A program made the translations under genes and the position numbers. The notes under the pieces were generated by a model. The model saw only the letters and a list, made by a program, of their open reading frames with translations. It searched no databases and had not been told where the DNA came from. DNA of 64,000 bases from positions 5,332,001 to 5,396,000 of the forward strand of contig NZ_CP092427.2 in NCBI RefSeq assembly GCF_022374875.2. Direction: 5' to 3'. Positions 28,398-37,302 of this stretch are shown here, one piece after another (position 1 is the stretch's first letter; every line of letters starts with the position of its first letter). The DNA comes from Mycolicibacterium rufum (lineage in GTDB: Bacteria > Actinomycetota > Actinomycetes > Mycobacteriales > Mycobacteriaceae).

Positions 28398-28848
28398 CGC
28401 ATCGCTCATCGGGACGCAACTCGGGAGGACCACGTTTCCCGTCGACCGGTCCAAAGTGCGCGAGTTCGCACTTTCGCTCGGCGACCGCGACCCGATCTAC
28501 CAGGACGTCTCGGCCGCCCGCGCCGCCGGCTTCGGCGCGATCCCCGCTCCTCCGACCTTCGTCGTCTCCTCGGCTCACTGGCGCGCCGACGACGACATGT
28601 TCGGCGCCCTCGGGCTCGACCTGCGACGCGTACTGCACGGTGAGTGCGGCTGGGAGTATTTCGCGCCGGTGTTCGTCGGCGACGAGCTCACCGAGACTCG
28701 TCGGGTGTCGAACGTGACCAGCCGCGAGGGGAAGCGCGGCGGCATCATGACAATCGTGACGATCGAGACCGACTTCACCAACCAGCGCGACGAACTCGTC
28801 GTGCGCCAGACCGACGTCTTGATCGAAACCGGAGGCTCCACCCAATGA
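28390..28848 (+). CDS. MaoC-like dehydratase N-terminal subunit (pair 1, non-catalytic half)
   Basis: 152 residues, FAS1-dehydratase/HadA-type hotdog. The place where active MaoC domains have D-x4-H reads GDRDPIYQD, so the His is absent. This is what is seen in the structural half of two-chain hydratases such as ChsH1-ChsH2 or HadAB. GTG 28390 was chosen (overlap of eight bases with the LLM gene); GTG 28381 is possible. Coupled to the catalytic partner by ATGA. Confidence 0.85.
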   Translation: MADASLIGTQLGRTTFPVDRSKVREFALSLGDRDPIYQDVSAARAAGFGAIPAPPTFVVSSAHWRADDDMFGALGLDLRRVLHGECGWEYFAPVFVGDELTETRRVSNVTSREGKRGGIMTIVTIETDFTNQRDELVVRQTDVLIETGGSTQ

Positions 28849-29270
28849 CGACATCCCCCGCGCCGGTGGCGTTGGCCATCGGCGACGAGATGCCGACCTC
28901 ACAGTTCGGCCCGCTGACGCGCTCGCACATCGTTCGCTACGCCGGCTCCGGCGGCGACTTCAACCCGATCCACCACGACGAAGAGTTCGCCCGCGCGGCC
29001 GGCATGCCCGGTGTGTTCGGCATGGGACTGCTGCACGGCGGTGTGCTCGCGCAGCGGCTGACCGCCTGGGTGGGGCTGGCCAACATCCGCTCGTTCCGCA
29101 TCCGGTTCACCGGTCAGGTATGGCCCGGTGACCTGCTCAGCTTCGGCGGCAGGGTCACCGGCGTGCGCGAGGCCGGAGGGCAGCAGGTGGCAGACCTCGA
29201 ACTCGTGGTCACGCGCCAGACCGGCGAACCCGCGATAAAGGGGAGCGCCGTCGTGCAGGTGACCCGGTGA
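28845..29270 (+). CDS. MaoC-like dehydratase, catalytic subunit (pair 1)
   Basis: 141 residues, hotdog fold with the R-hydratase motif GGDFNPIHHD: Asp38 and His43 in the conserved D-x4-H arrangement, then FGMGLLHGGVLAQ. Hydrates a trans-2-enoyl-CoA to a 3-hydroxyacyl-CoA, presumably as a heterodimer with the preceding subunit. Confidence 0.9.
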   Translation: MTTSPAPVALAIGDEMPTSQFGPLTRSHIVRYAGSGGDFNPIHHDEEFARAAGMPGVFGMGLLHGGVLAQRLTAWVGLANIRSFRIRFTGQVWPGDLLSFGGRVTGVREAGGQQVADLELVVTRQTGEPAIKGSAVVQVTR

Positions 29271-29794
29271 GCGCGCCAACGAGCGACGTCACCGGCCTCG
29301 GGATGACGTTCGGGACCTTCGACGAAGGCCGGGCGTGGGTCGGTCATCGCTCCGAACCGCGGCATGCGTGGTTCCCGATCGACCGCTCGATGGTGTTGTA
29401 CTACTGCTCGCTCGTCGAGGACGCGAACCCCCGTTACTGGGAGGGTGAGGACTGCCCGCCCGGGCTGCTGATGAGCCTCGGCTTCGCGCCGCAGTGGGTG
29501 CCCGGGTACCTAGCGCGTGCCGACATGATGTTCGCGCTCAGCGTCCCGTTGCCGGGCCACCACATCATCAACGCCTCGACGACGACGGAGTTCGAACGCC
29601 GGCCCCGGGTAGGCGATCACGTGTCGATCGTGGAGGAGATCGCCTCGATCTCCGAGCCCAAGACGACGCGCGTGGGCACCGGTGTGTTCATCACCACGGT
29701 GAGCACCTTCTCCGACCAGCACGGTGAGGTCATCGGCCGCAACACCAACGTGCTCTTCCGATACGACACCGCCGATAGTGAAGGCGCATCATGA
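29267..29794 (+). CDS. MaoC-like dehydratase N-terminal subunit (pair 2, non-catalytic half)
   Basis: 175 residues, FAS1-dehydratase-like hotdog. The equivalent motif region reads LVEDANPRYWEG, without the catalytic His, as in the first such subunit. GTG 29267 overlaps the previous stop. Followed by its own partner with an ATGA overlap. Sequence differs clearly from the 28390 gene, so this is not a recent tandem duplication. Confidence 0.82.
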   Translation: MSAPTSDVTGLGMTFGTFDEGRAWVGHRSEPRHAWFPIDRSMVLYYCSLVEDANPRYWEGEDCPPGLLMSLGFAPQWVPGYLARADMMFALSVPLPGHHIINASTTTEFERRPRVGDHVSIVEEIASISEPKTTRVGTGVFITTVSTFSDQHGEVIGRNTNVLFRYDTADSEGAS

Positions 29795-30261
29795 ACGACT
29801 CCACCGTGCGCAGCATGGTCCGCGTCCCCGTGCGGTTCGAGGACATCGCCGTCGGCGACACCCTGACGCCCGTCTCAATCGAGATCAGCTACAAGCGCAT
29901 CTGCATGAACGCGGCTTCGACATGGGACTGGTTCCCCGGTCACCACGACCCCGACTACGCGCGCAGCCAGGGCCAGCGCACGATCTACCTGTCAACCCTC
30001 TTCTTCCATGGCTTCATCGACCGCGGCCTCAACGAATGGGCCGGACCCGACGCGCTCATCCGGCGCCGCAGAATCTCAATGATCCGGTCGATCTATCCGG
30101 GCCAGACCGCAACCCTGAGCGGCAAGGTCGTGGCCAAACGCGACGATGGCGGACGGCGCCTCGTCGACCTCGAGTTGCTCGTCTCGAGCGAAGATGGTCC
30201 GTGCGTGCCGAGTGAAGCCACCGTTGAGCTGGCCGACCCGTTTGTCGAGGTGCCGGGGTGA
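29791..30261 (+). CDS. MaoC-like dehydratase, catalytic subunit (pair 2)
   Basis: 156 residues. Motif WDWFPGHHD gives Asp46 and His51, the same D-x4-H spacing as the pair 1 enzyme, followed by LSTLFFHGFIDRG. Probably a second two-chain enoyl-CoA hydratase acting on a different intermediate of the same pathway. ATGA overlap with its partner. Confidence 0.85.
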   Translation: MNDSTVRSMVRVPVRFEDIAVGDTLTPVSIEISYKRICMNAASTWDWFPGHHDPDYARSQGQRTIYLSTLFFHGFIDRGLNEWAGPDALIRRRRISMIRSIYPGQTATLSGKVVAKRDDGGRRLVDLELLVSSEDGPCVPSEATVELADPFVEVPG

Positions 30262-30304
30262 GCTGCCACTCACATGCGAGGCGACGGTGAGGGACGGAGG
30301 CTCG

Positions 30305-31072
30305 GTGGCCGAGCAACCGGTTCGCTACGAGGTCGTCGACAGCGTGGCCTGGCTGACGATCAACCGGCCCGAGGCGCGCAACGCGCTGAACAACGCTGTG
30401 CGCACGGGGCTTTTCGACGCGGTACGCCGCTTCAATGACGACGACGCGGCGAAGGTGCTCGTCCTCACCGGCGTGGGCGATAAGGCGTTCTGCGCCGGCG
30501 GGGACTTGAAGGAGATGGCGCAGAACGCGCTCAAGGTGCCCCCGAAGGACTTCGCTCCGCAGTTCGGCCGCAACATCGATGTCGCGAAGCCGACGATCGC
30601 GGCCGTCAACGGTGTCGCGTTCGCCGGGGGCTTCCTGCTCGCGCAGCAGTGCGACCTGGTCGTGGCTGCCGAACACGCGACCTTCGCCGTCAGCGAGGTC
30701 AAAGTCGGCCGCGGGTCGCCGTGGGCGGCACCGCTATCGTGGCTGGTCCCCCCACGCGTTGCCATGCAGATCCTGCTGACCGGCGACCCGATCACCGCCG
30801 AGCGCGCCCACCAGGTCGGCTTAGTCAATGAGGTGGTGCCGGCCGATCAGTTGCGCGAGCGTACCCGGCAGTTGGCGCTCAGCATCGCCGCGAACGCACC
30901 GCTATCGGTGCTTGCGTCCAAGCGCACCGTGTACCTCTCGGCACAGCACCACCTCGCCGCCGCCTACGACCTGGCCGACGAGATATGGGAGCCGGTCTAT
31001 CTGAGCGACGACGCGCAGGAAGGCCCGACGGCGTTCCGCGAGAAGCGCGCACCACAGTGGAAGGGACGCTGA
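30305..31072 (+). CDS. Enoyl-CoA hydratase/isomerase (crotonase family)
   Basis: 255 residues. Crotonase oxyanion-hole segments KAFCAGGDLKEM (about 60-71) and NGVAFAGGFLLAQQCD (about 100-115). A Glu lies in VSEVKVG where rat enoyl-CoA hydratase has its first catalytic Glu; the second acidic position appears to read Gln (AMQILLTGD), which would favour isomerase or other crotonase chemistry. GTG 30305 has GGAGG six bases upstream. Next gene starts two bases after the stop. Confidence 0.88.
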   Translation: MAEQPVRYEVVDSVAWLTINRPEARNALNNAVRTGLFDAVRRFNDDDAAKVLVLTGVGDKAFCAGGDLKEMAQNALKVPPKDFAPQFGRNIDVAKPTIAAVNGVAFAGGFLLAQQCDLVVAAEHATFAVSEVKVGRGSPWAAPLSWLVPPRVAMQILLTGDPITAERAHQVGLVNEVVPADQLRERTRQLALSIAANAPLSVLASKRTVYLSAQHHLAAAYDLADEIWEPVYLSDDAQEGPTAFREKRAPQWKGR

Positions 31073-31073
31073 C

Positions 31074-31886
31074 ATGGCGGTGACCATGCAGTCGGTAATC
31101 GCCGACATCGAAGCCGAAACGGCCGCGTTGCGCGAACTCATCGCACCGCTGCCCGAAGGTCCGCGCGGCTGGGACGCGCCGACTCCGGCCGTGGGCTGGG
31201 CGATCCGCGACCAGATCAGCCATCTGGCGTTCTTCGACGACGTGGCGGTGCGCTCGGCCACCGACCCCGACGGTTTCAGCAGCGACTACCTGCCGATGAT
31301 GGCCGACGGAAGCATCTCACCCGACGTCATCGCTGAGCGCTACCGTCAAATGCCGGCTGCCGACCTGCTCGCGTGGTTCGACACGTCGCGTGCAGCCCTC
31401 GTTGCGGCGTTCGCGGACATTGCCCCGGCGACCCGCCTGCCGTGGTTCGGGCCGCCGATGAGCGCGGTCTCGTCGCTGACAGCGCGACTCATGGAGACCT
31501 GGGCGCACGGCCAGGACATCGTCGACGCGCTCGGCGCGACCCGCGAGGCCACGGCACGGCTGCGGCACGTGGCCCACATCGGGGTGGGTGCGCGCGCTTT
31601 CAGCTACCTGGCCAACGGTCTGGACCTCCCCGCGGACCCGGTACGCGTCGAGCTGACCGCTCCGGACGGCAGCGTCTGGACGTGGGGGCCAGCCGAAGGA
31701 GCCAACCGCGTGAGCGGGCCGGCGCTGGACTTTTGCCTGTTGGTGACCCAACGCCGCCACCGCGACGACACCGCTTTGGTCGCCGACGGACCGCTGGCCG
31801 ACCAGTGGCTCGCGATCGCCCAGGCCTTCGCGGGGCCCCCTGGCGGCGGGCGCGTGGCGGGCCAGTTCGCAGGGGGTCAGCGGTGA
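31074..31886 (+). CDS. TIGR03084-type DinB-fold metal-binding protein
   Basis: 270 residues. N-terminal DinB/mycothiol-dependent-isomerase-like bundle with metal-ligand pattern (DQISHLAFFDDVA; LMETWAHGQDIVDALG), then a small C-terminal domain. Family TIGR03084 is restricted to actinobacteria and of unknown chemistry; members are often linked to acyl-CoA catabolism. GTGA overlap with the AtuA-like gene. Confidence 0.84.
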   Translation: MAVTMQSVIADIEAETAALRELIAPLPEGPRGWDAPTPAVGWAIRDQISHLAFFDDVAVRSATDPDGFSSDYLPMMADGSISPDVIAERYRQMPAADLLAWFDTSRAALVAAFADIAPATRLPWFGPPMSAVSSLTARLMETWAHGQDIVDALGATREATARLRHVAHIGVGARAFSYLANGLDLPADPVRVELTAPDGSVWTWGPAEGANRVSGPALDFCLLVTQRRHRDDTALVADGPLADQWLAIAQAFAGPPGGGRVAGQFAGGQR

Positions 31887-33607
31887 GCGTCCCGGTCCGC
31901 ATCGGCAACTGCTCCGGCTTTTACGGCGACCGCATCGCCGCAGCCCGCGAGATGGTCGAGGGCGGACCGATCGACGTCCTGTGCGGTGACTATCTGGCCG
32001 AGCTGACCATGCTCATCCTGGCCAAGGCCCAGGCCAAAGACCCGTCCGGCGGGTACGCGCGGACTTTCCTCACCCAAATGGAACAGGTGCTGGGCACCTG
32101 TCTCGATCGTGGCATCAAGGTCGTCGCGAACGCGGGCGGGCTGAATCCCGCCGGCTTGGCCGCCGCGTTGCGCGAGCTGTCCGCACGTCTCGGCCTCACC
32201 GCGCGCGTCGCGCACGTCGAGGGCGACGACCTACGTGGCGACCTCCACGCAATCACGCCGCCCGTCGGCGACATCAAACCGGTGTCGGCCAACGCCTACC
32301 TCGGCGCCTGGGGCATCACCGAGGCGCTGCATTCGGGCGCCGACGTCGTCGTGACCGGCCGGGTCACCGACGCATCCCTCGTGGTCGGTCCCGCGGCCTG
32401 GTGGCACGCCTGGGCACGCGCCGACTGGGATCGGCTCGCGGGTGCGGTCGTCGCCGGGCACGTGATCGAGTGCGGCCCTCAGGCGACGGGCGGCAACTAC
32501 GCGTTCCTCGACGAGATCACCGACCGCCGCTACCCGGGGTTTCCGATCGCCGAGGTCGCCGAGGACGGCTCTTCGGTGATCACGAAGCATCCCGGCACCG
32601 GGGGACTGGTCTCAGTCGGCACGGTCACCGCCCAGCTGCTCTACGAGATCGCTGAACCTGCCTACCTCGGCCCCGACGTCGTCGCCCACTTCGACACCAT
32701 TCGCCTGGCTCAACAGGGTGAGCACCGTGTCGCGATCAGCGGTACGAAAGGCAGTCCGCCGCCGGACACGTTGAAGGTGGCGCTGAACGAGGTGGGCGGC
32801 TTCCGCAACACGATGACCATGGTGCTCACCGGCCTCGACATCGAGGCCAAGGCGGCCTTCGCCGAACAGCAGCTCTTCGACGTTCTCGGCGGACGCGACG
32901 CCTTCGACGAAGTCGACGTGCGACTGTTGCGTTTCGACGTCTCCGATGCGCCGACGAACGAGCAAGCCTGCGCGCACCTGCGTGTGACGGTGAAGGACGC
33001 CGACCCGCGAAAGGTGGGCCGAGCCTTCTCCGGCGGGGTCATGGAGATCGCCCTGGCTGGTTTCGCCGGCTTCCACACCACCACGCCACCGTCCTCGGAG
33101 ACCGCGTTCGGCGTCTACCGGCCGGCCTACGTTCCGCGCTCGGCCCTCACGCACGTGCTCGTCGACGCCGACGGCAATCGGCACGTGATCCCTGACCCGC
33201 CGACCGGTGCGGTCCCGCCGGCTGGGATCGCCCCGCCCGCGAAGCTGCCGGCGCCATCCGGGCCGACGCGGCTCGCGCCGCTCGGGTCGGTACTCGGTGC
33301 GCGGTCCGGAGATAAGGGCGGCAACGCCAACCTCGGACTGTGGGCACGCGACGACCCCGGTTACGCGTGGGCGCGCGAGTACCTGAGCGTCGAGCGGCTG
33401 CGCACACTGCTCGGGCCGGAGACGGCGCACCTGCGCATCGAGCGCTTCGAACTGCCGAACCTGCGCGCGCTCAACGTGGTGGTGCACGGCTTGCTCGGTG
33501 ACGGGGTGGCCTCCTCGACCCGGCCGGACGCGCAGGCCAAGGGGCTCGGGGAGTACGTGCGATCCCGAGTGGTGGACGTTCCCGAATCGCTGCTCGACAC
33601 ACACTAA
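31883..33607 (+). CDS. AtuA-like acyclic terpene utilisation protein (DUF1446)
   Basis: 574 residues from GTG 31883 (VSVPVRIGNCSGFYGDR). N-terminal DUF1446 domain (about 1-350; GGYARTFLTQMEQVL, NAGGLNPAGLA, VTGRVTDASLVVGP) and a C-terminal AtuA-like domain (LGSVLGARSGDKGGNANLGLWA onward). In Pseudomonas citronellol/geraniol degradation atuA is required but its activity is undefined. Last gene of the plus-strand block B operon. Its presence with a biotin carboxylase supports a branched or isoprenoid acyl-CoA substrate. Confidence 0.88.
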   Translation: MSVPVRIGNCSGFYGDRIAAAREMVEGGPIDVLCGDYLAELTMLILAKAQAKDPSGGYARTFLTQMEQVLGTCLDRGIKVVANAGGLNPAGLAAALRELSARLGLTARVAHVEGDDLRGDLHAITPPVGDIKPVSANAYLGAWGITEALHSGADVVVTGRVTDASLVVGPAAWWHAWARADWDRLAGAVVAGHVIECGPQATGGNYAFLDEITDRRYPGFPIAEVAEDGSSVITKHPGTGGLVSVGTVTAQLLYEIAEPAYLGPDVVAHFDTIRLAQQGEHRVAISGTKGSPPPDTLKVALNEVGGFRNTMTMVLTGLDIEAKAAFAEQQLFDVLGGRDAFDEVDVRLLRFDVSDAPTNEQACAHLRVTVKDADPRKVGRAFSGGVMEIALAGFAGFHTTTPPSSETAFGVYRPAYVPRSALTHVLVDADGNRHVIPDPPTGAVPPAGIAPPAKLPAPSGPTRLAPLGSVLGARSGDKGGNANLGLWARDDPGYAWAREYLSVERLRTLLGPETAHLRIERFELPNLRALNVVVHGLLGDGVASSTRPDAQAKGLGEYVRSRVVDVPESLLDTH

Positions 33608-33733
33608 ATCCGGTGCGGGGCGCCGTCTACCTGCTGTGTAACCCCGAGTCCGACTACGTCAGCGGATAGGTCGTGAAATGCTGGGGCGGCTTCAAATCCT
33701 GAAGGGACTCAGCCGACCGCCACGCGAATCCGG

Positions 33734-34363
33734 TCACGGCGCGCCGCTGAACAGCGCCGCAACGGCCGCGGCGGCCAGCATCGCCTCAATCGTCGCGTCG
33801 TCCAGCGACGCCGGCATGTACGCGGACGCGTTGAGCAATGACAGCACGGCGGCGACCAGGCCCTGTGCGCGCTCACGGTCCAGATCGCCCCGTGCTCGTA
33901 CGAGCGCGTCGACCCAGAAGGACTCGTACCTGTGCTGTCGGCGTCGAAGGGCACGGGTCGCCAGCGGCGACAGCGAGCGGTGCTCGCGGGCGTAGACGGC
34001 CAACAGGCCGCGTCGTCGCGCGCCGAAGGCCGCGTGTAGGTCGACAAGGGCGTGCAGGACCTCCGTCGGTGTGCCGGCGTTGGTGGCGCGCCGGGCGCCG
34101 GCCAGCAGCTCAGTCATGGCGGCGTCGCATAACTCGCGCAGGATCGCGTCCTTGTTCTGAAAGTGCCGGTAGACGGCCGGCCCGCTCACCCCTGCTGCGG
34201 CACCGATGTCGTCGATGCCCACGGCGTGAAAGCCTTGCCGCGCGAACAGGTCGGCGGCGGCCTCGAGGAGCAGTTTGCGGCGCAAACCGGCCACTTTCAG
34301 GCCTCCTGTCGATTTGTGGTTACGTTGTTCGCCGTCCGATCCGCTGGGCCGGGCTGGGATCAT
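33734..34363 (-). CDS. TetR-family transcriptional regulator
   Basis: 209 residues. HTH about residues 44-64 (IDDIGAAAGVSGPAVYRHF), then a helical regulatory domain. Lies 3' of the CoA ligase gene on the same strand and convergent with the AtuA-like gene; likely regulator of block B. The true start may be GTG (V24, VAGLRRKLLLEAA), since the first 23 residues are not family-like. Confidence 0.84.
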   Translation of the reverse strand: MIPARPSGSDGEQRNHKSTGGLKVAGLRRKLLLEAAADLFARQGFHAVGIDDIGAAAGVSGPAVYRHFQNKDAILRELCDAAMTELLAGARRATNAGTPTEVLHALVDLHAAFGARRRGLLAVYAREHRSLSPLATRALRRRQHRYESFWVDALVRARGDLDRERAQGLVAAVLSLLNASAYMPASLDDATIEAMLAAAAVAALFSGAP

Positions 34364-34513
34364 ACCGGCGCTGGGGTTGCCTGCGTCGGCACCCGCCGCA
34401 CCAAATCAAGGGAGGTGAACGAAACCGCTAGCCCCCGCCGATGCTGTCGCATCCTCTTCTCAGTTCATGATTTAGGGGCCCTGCTTCGAACCCGCGATGT
34501 GCAGCGGCACGAC

Positions 34514-36067
34514 TCAGCGCAAAACGACTCCGCCCTCGATGCCCGTGAACTGCGCGCGCAGCTCGGTCTTGAGCAGCTTGCCGGTGGCGTTGCGCGGCAG
34601 TTCGGCGACGAAGTGCACGTCACGCGGACACTTGAAGTGCGCCAGCCGCTCCCGGCACCACGCCACGATCTCCTCGGCGCTCGGTGCCTGTGTTGCCGGG
34701 TCGGCGACGACGATCGCGACGACGCGTTCGCCCCACTTTGAGTCCTTGCCGCCGATCACGGCGGCGTCGAGTACCGCCGGGTGGCGGAAGAGAACTTGCT
34801 CGACCTCGATCGGGTAGACGTTCTCGCCGCCGGAGATGATCATGTCCTTCTTGCGGTCGACGAGGGTGATGAAGCCCTCGGCGTCCATGCGCCCGAGGTC
34901 GCCCGTGTGGAACCAGCCCCCGCGTAACGCCTCGGCGCTCGCCTCGGCCTTCATCCAGTAGCCGGTGAACACATTCGGGCCGCGCACGATCAGTTCGCCC
35001 ACGGTGTCGGTCGCGACGTCGCGGTCGTCGTCGTCGACGATGCGGGCGTCGACATGCATTGCGACGCGGCCGATCGACCCGGCCCGCTTGCTGATGTTCT
35101 CGGCGTCTAGGACGGTCACCAGGGGAGCGGTCTCGGTCATGCCGAAGCCCTCGGTGAAGGGCACGCCTCGCTCGCGCATGAAGTCGATGACCGTGAGAGG
35201 GACGGGCGACCCGCCGCCCATGGCGAAACGCAGCGCAGACAGGTTGAAGGAGTCGAAGTCGGACACCTGTGTGAGAGCGGTCCACATGGCCGGCACCATG
35301 AACTGAACCGTGACGTGGTGGTCGGCCATCGCCTGCAGCGTAGCTCGCGGCTCGAAGGACGGCATGATGACGCTGGTGCCGCCGACGTAGAGCAGCGGCA
35401 GGGTGTGTACTCCCAGCCCGCCGATGTGGAACATCGGCGCCACCGCGACGGTGACGTCCTCGCCCCGCAGGCCGATGTCGGTGCCGAGGACGTTGATCGC
35501 GTTCCATAGCAGGTTGTCGTGGGTGAGGATCGCGCCCTTGGGTCGGCCCGTCGTCCCCGACGTGTACATGATGAACGCGGGGTCGCTGCCGTCGACGTCA
35601 CCGTTGAGCGGTTCGAGCGCGGCGCCCGAGACGACGTCTTCGTAGCCGAGCTCGCCCGGCGCCGGCACCCCACCGGCGCGCACGACATGGCGCACGCGGA
35701 CTCCGGACTCGGTGACGGCGGTCCTGGCCTGCGCGGCGAACGGCTCGTGGAAGACCAGAACATCGGCGCCTGAGTCGGCCAGGATGTAGCCGATCTCGGG
35801 TCCGGCAAGGCGCACGTTGAGCGGAACTGCAAGTGCGCCCATTTTGGCGCAGCCCAGCAGCACCTCGATGAACTCGGTCGAATTGACCAGCAGCATCGCG
35901 ACCCGATCGCCCTTGCGCACGCCGAGGGCGATGAGTGCGGCGGCGACCTGGTTGGTGCGCCGATCGAGGTCGGCGTAGGTGATGTGCGCGCCGTTGCTGA
36001 TCAACGCGGTGCGCCCGCCGTTGAGGAAGGCGCGCCGGGTCACCCACTGACCGATGCCGAGTTGCAT
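34514..36067 (-). CDS. Acyl-CoA synthetase (AMP-forming, FadD-like)
   Basis: 517 residues. P-loop-like YTSGTTGRPKGAI, GFGMTETAP, GWFHTGDLG and C-terminal lysine region PRNATGKLLKTELR. Activates a free acid with ATP and CoA; first step for the block B substrate. ATG 36067 is preceded by AAGGGA. Same strand as the acyl-CoA dehydrogenase, 26 bases downstream of it. Confidence 0.92.
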   Translation of the reverse strand: MQLGIGQWVTRRAFLNGGRTALISNGAHITYADLDRRTNQVAAALIALGVRKGDRVAMLLVNSTEFIEVLLGCAKMGALAVPLNVRLAGPEIGYILADSGADVLVFHEPFAAQARTAVTESGVRVRHVVRAGGVPAPGELGYEDVVSGAALEPLNGDVDGSDPAFIMYTSGTTGRPKGAILTHDNLLWNAINVLGTDIGLRGEDVTVAVAPMFHIGGLGVHTLPLLYVGGTSVIMPSFEPRATLQAMADHHVTVQFMVPAMWTALTQVSDFDSFNLSALRFAMGGGSPVPLTVIDFMRERGVPFTEGFGMTETAPLVTVLDAENISKRAGSIGRVAMHVDARIVDDDDRDVATDTVGELIVRGPNVFTGYWMKAEASAEALRGGWFHTGDLGRMDAEGFITLVDRKKDMIISGGENVYPIEVEQVLFRHPAVLDAAVIGGKDSKWGERVVAIVVADPATQAPSAEEIVAWCRERLAHFKCPRDVHFVAELPRNATGKLLKTELRAQFTGIEGGVVLR

Positions 36068-36093
36068 GCGATTCCCTTTCATTCCGCGGCGAC

Positions 36094-37248
36094 TCAGTAG
36101 GACGCGGGCAGTTTCAGGCTGTGCTGCGCCACGAAGTTGAGGATCATTTCGCGGCTGATCGGCGCGGTGCGCATGAGCCGGGCCGGACCCCACAACGTGG
36201 CGAGGCCGTACTCGGTGGCCATGCCGTTGCCGCCGTGGGTCTGAATCGCCTGGTCGAGCGCCAGGATGCCCGCCTCGGCTGCGGCATATTTCGCCATGTT
36301 CGACGCCTCACCCGACCCCGGATCGCCGGCGTCGTGCAGGGCGGCGGCACGCTGAGTCATCAACCGGGCCAGCTCAACCTGGATCTTGGCGTGGGCGAGC
36401 GGGTGCGATACGCCCTGGTGCGAGCCGATCGGCGCTCCCCACACGTGGCGGTTGCGGGCGTAATCGGCGGCTTTATCCAGCGCGTAGCGACCGATGCCGT
36501 TGCCGAGCGCCGCCCCCATGATTCGCTCCGGGTTCAGGCCCATGAAGACCTGGCGCAGGCCCTCGTTCTCCGCGCCGATAAGGTTGGCGGCCGGCACGCG
36601 GACGTCATCGAAGAATAGAGTGAACTGCTTCTCTGGAGTGACCGCCTGCACCGGGATGAGTGACTTGGTGAGCCCGCGGACATCGGTGGGCACGACGAGC
36701 AAGCTGAGTAGTCCGCGACCACTGTCGTTGGTAGACGTTCGGGTGACGACCAGGATCGCTTCGGCTTCGTCGACACCAGAAATGTAGTACTTGGTGCCGT
36801 TGATGACCCAGTCGTCGCCGTCGCGTTTCGCGGTCGTGGAGATGTTGTGCGAGTTCGAGCCCGCGTCCGGCTCGGTGATCGCGAATGCCATGATCGTCTC
36901 GCCGCTGGCGATGCCCGGCAGCCACTGCTGCTTGAGTTCCTCACTGCCGAATGCCTGGATGATCGTGCCGCAGATGGTCGGCGAGACGACGGTCATCAGC
37001 AGCGGGCAGCCCGCCGCGGCGAGCTCCTCACCGACGATCTGCATGTCGTAGATGCCGCCGCCGCCGCCGCCGTACTGCTCGGAAAGGTTCACCCCGAGGA
37101 AGCCCTGTTTGCCCACGGCCTGCCACAGCTCGGTGCTCTTCGCGCCGGCCAGCGATTTTTCCAGGTAGTACTCGTGTCCGAAGTCCTTGGCGATCTCGGC
37201 GACCGCCTTGCGCAGGTCCTGCCGTTCCTCTGTCTCGTGCAATTCCAT
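36094..37248 (-). CDS. Acyl-CoA dehydrogenase
   Basis: 384 residues, full FAD-dependent ACAD fold: FAITEPDAGSNSHNIS (FAD signature), VINGTKYYISG, and C-terminal QTHGGNGMATEYGL. Introduces a 2,3-double bond into an acyl-CoA. ATG 37248 was chosen because GAGGAG lies five bases upstream; the codon at 37260 is in frame. In a terpene-type pathway this would be the citronellyl-CoA-dehydrogenase-like step (inference). Confidence 0.92.
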   Translation of the reverse strand: MELHETEERQDLRKAVAEIAKDFGHEYYLEKSLAGAKSTELWQAVGKQGFLGVNLSEQYGGGGGGIYDMQIVGEELAAAGCPLLMTVVSPTICGTIIQAFGSEELKQQWLPGIASGETIMAFAITEPDAGSNSHNISTTAKRDGDDWVINGTKYYISGVDEAEAILVVTRTSTNDSGRGLLSLLVVPTDVRGLTKSLIPVQAVTPEKQFTLFFDDVRVPAANLIGAENEGLRQVFMGLNPERIMGAALGNGIGRYALDKAADYARNRHVWGAPIGSHQGVSHPLAHAKIQVELARLMTQRAAALHDAGDPGSGEASNMAKYAAAEAGILALDQAIQTHGGNGMATEYGLATLWGPARLMRTAPISREMILNFVAQHSLKLPASY

Positions 37249-37302
37249 GACACTCCTCACATCGGTATCGACGCGCCACCGATCGAGAGCGCGCCGGGTT
37301 CA

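Noticed and set aside
34470..34500. TTCGAACCC-like stretch that resembles a tRNA T-arm
   Set aside because: The flanking stem does not pair and no acceptor or anticodon arm is present; not a tRNA or a second att site.
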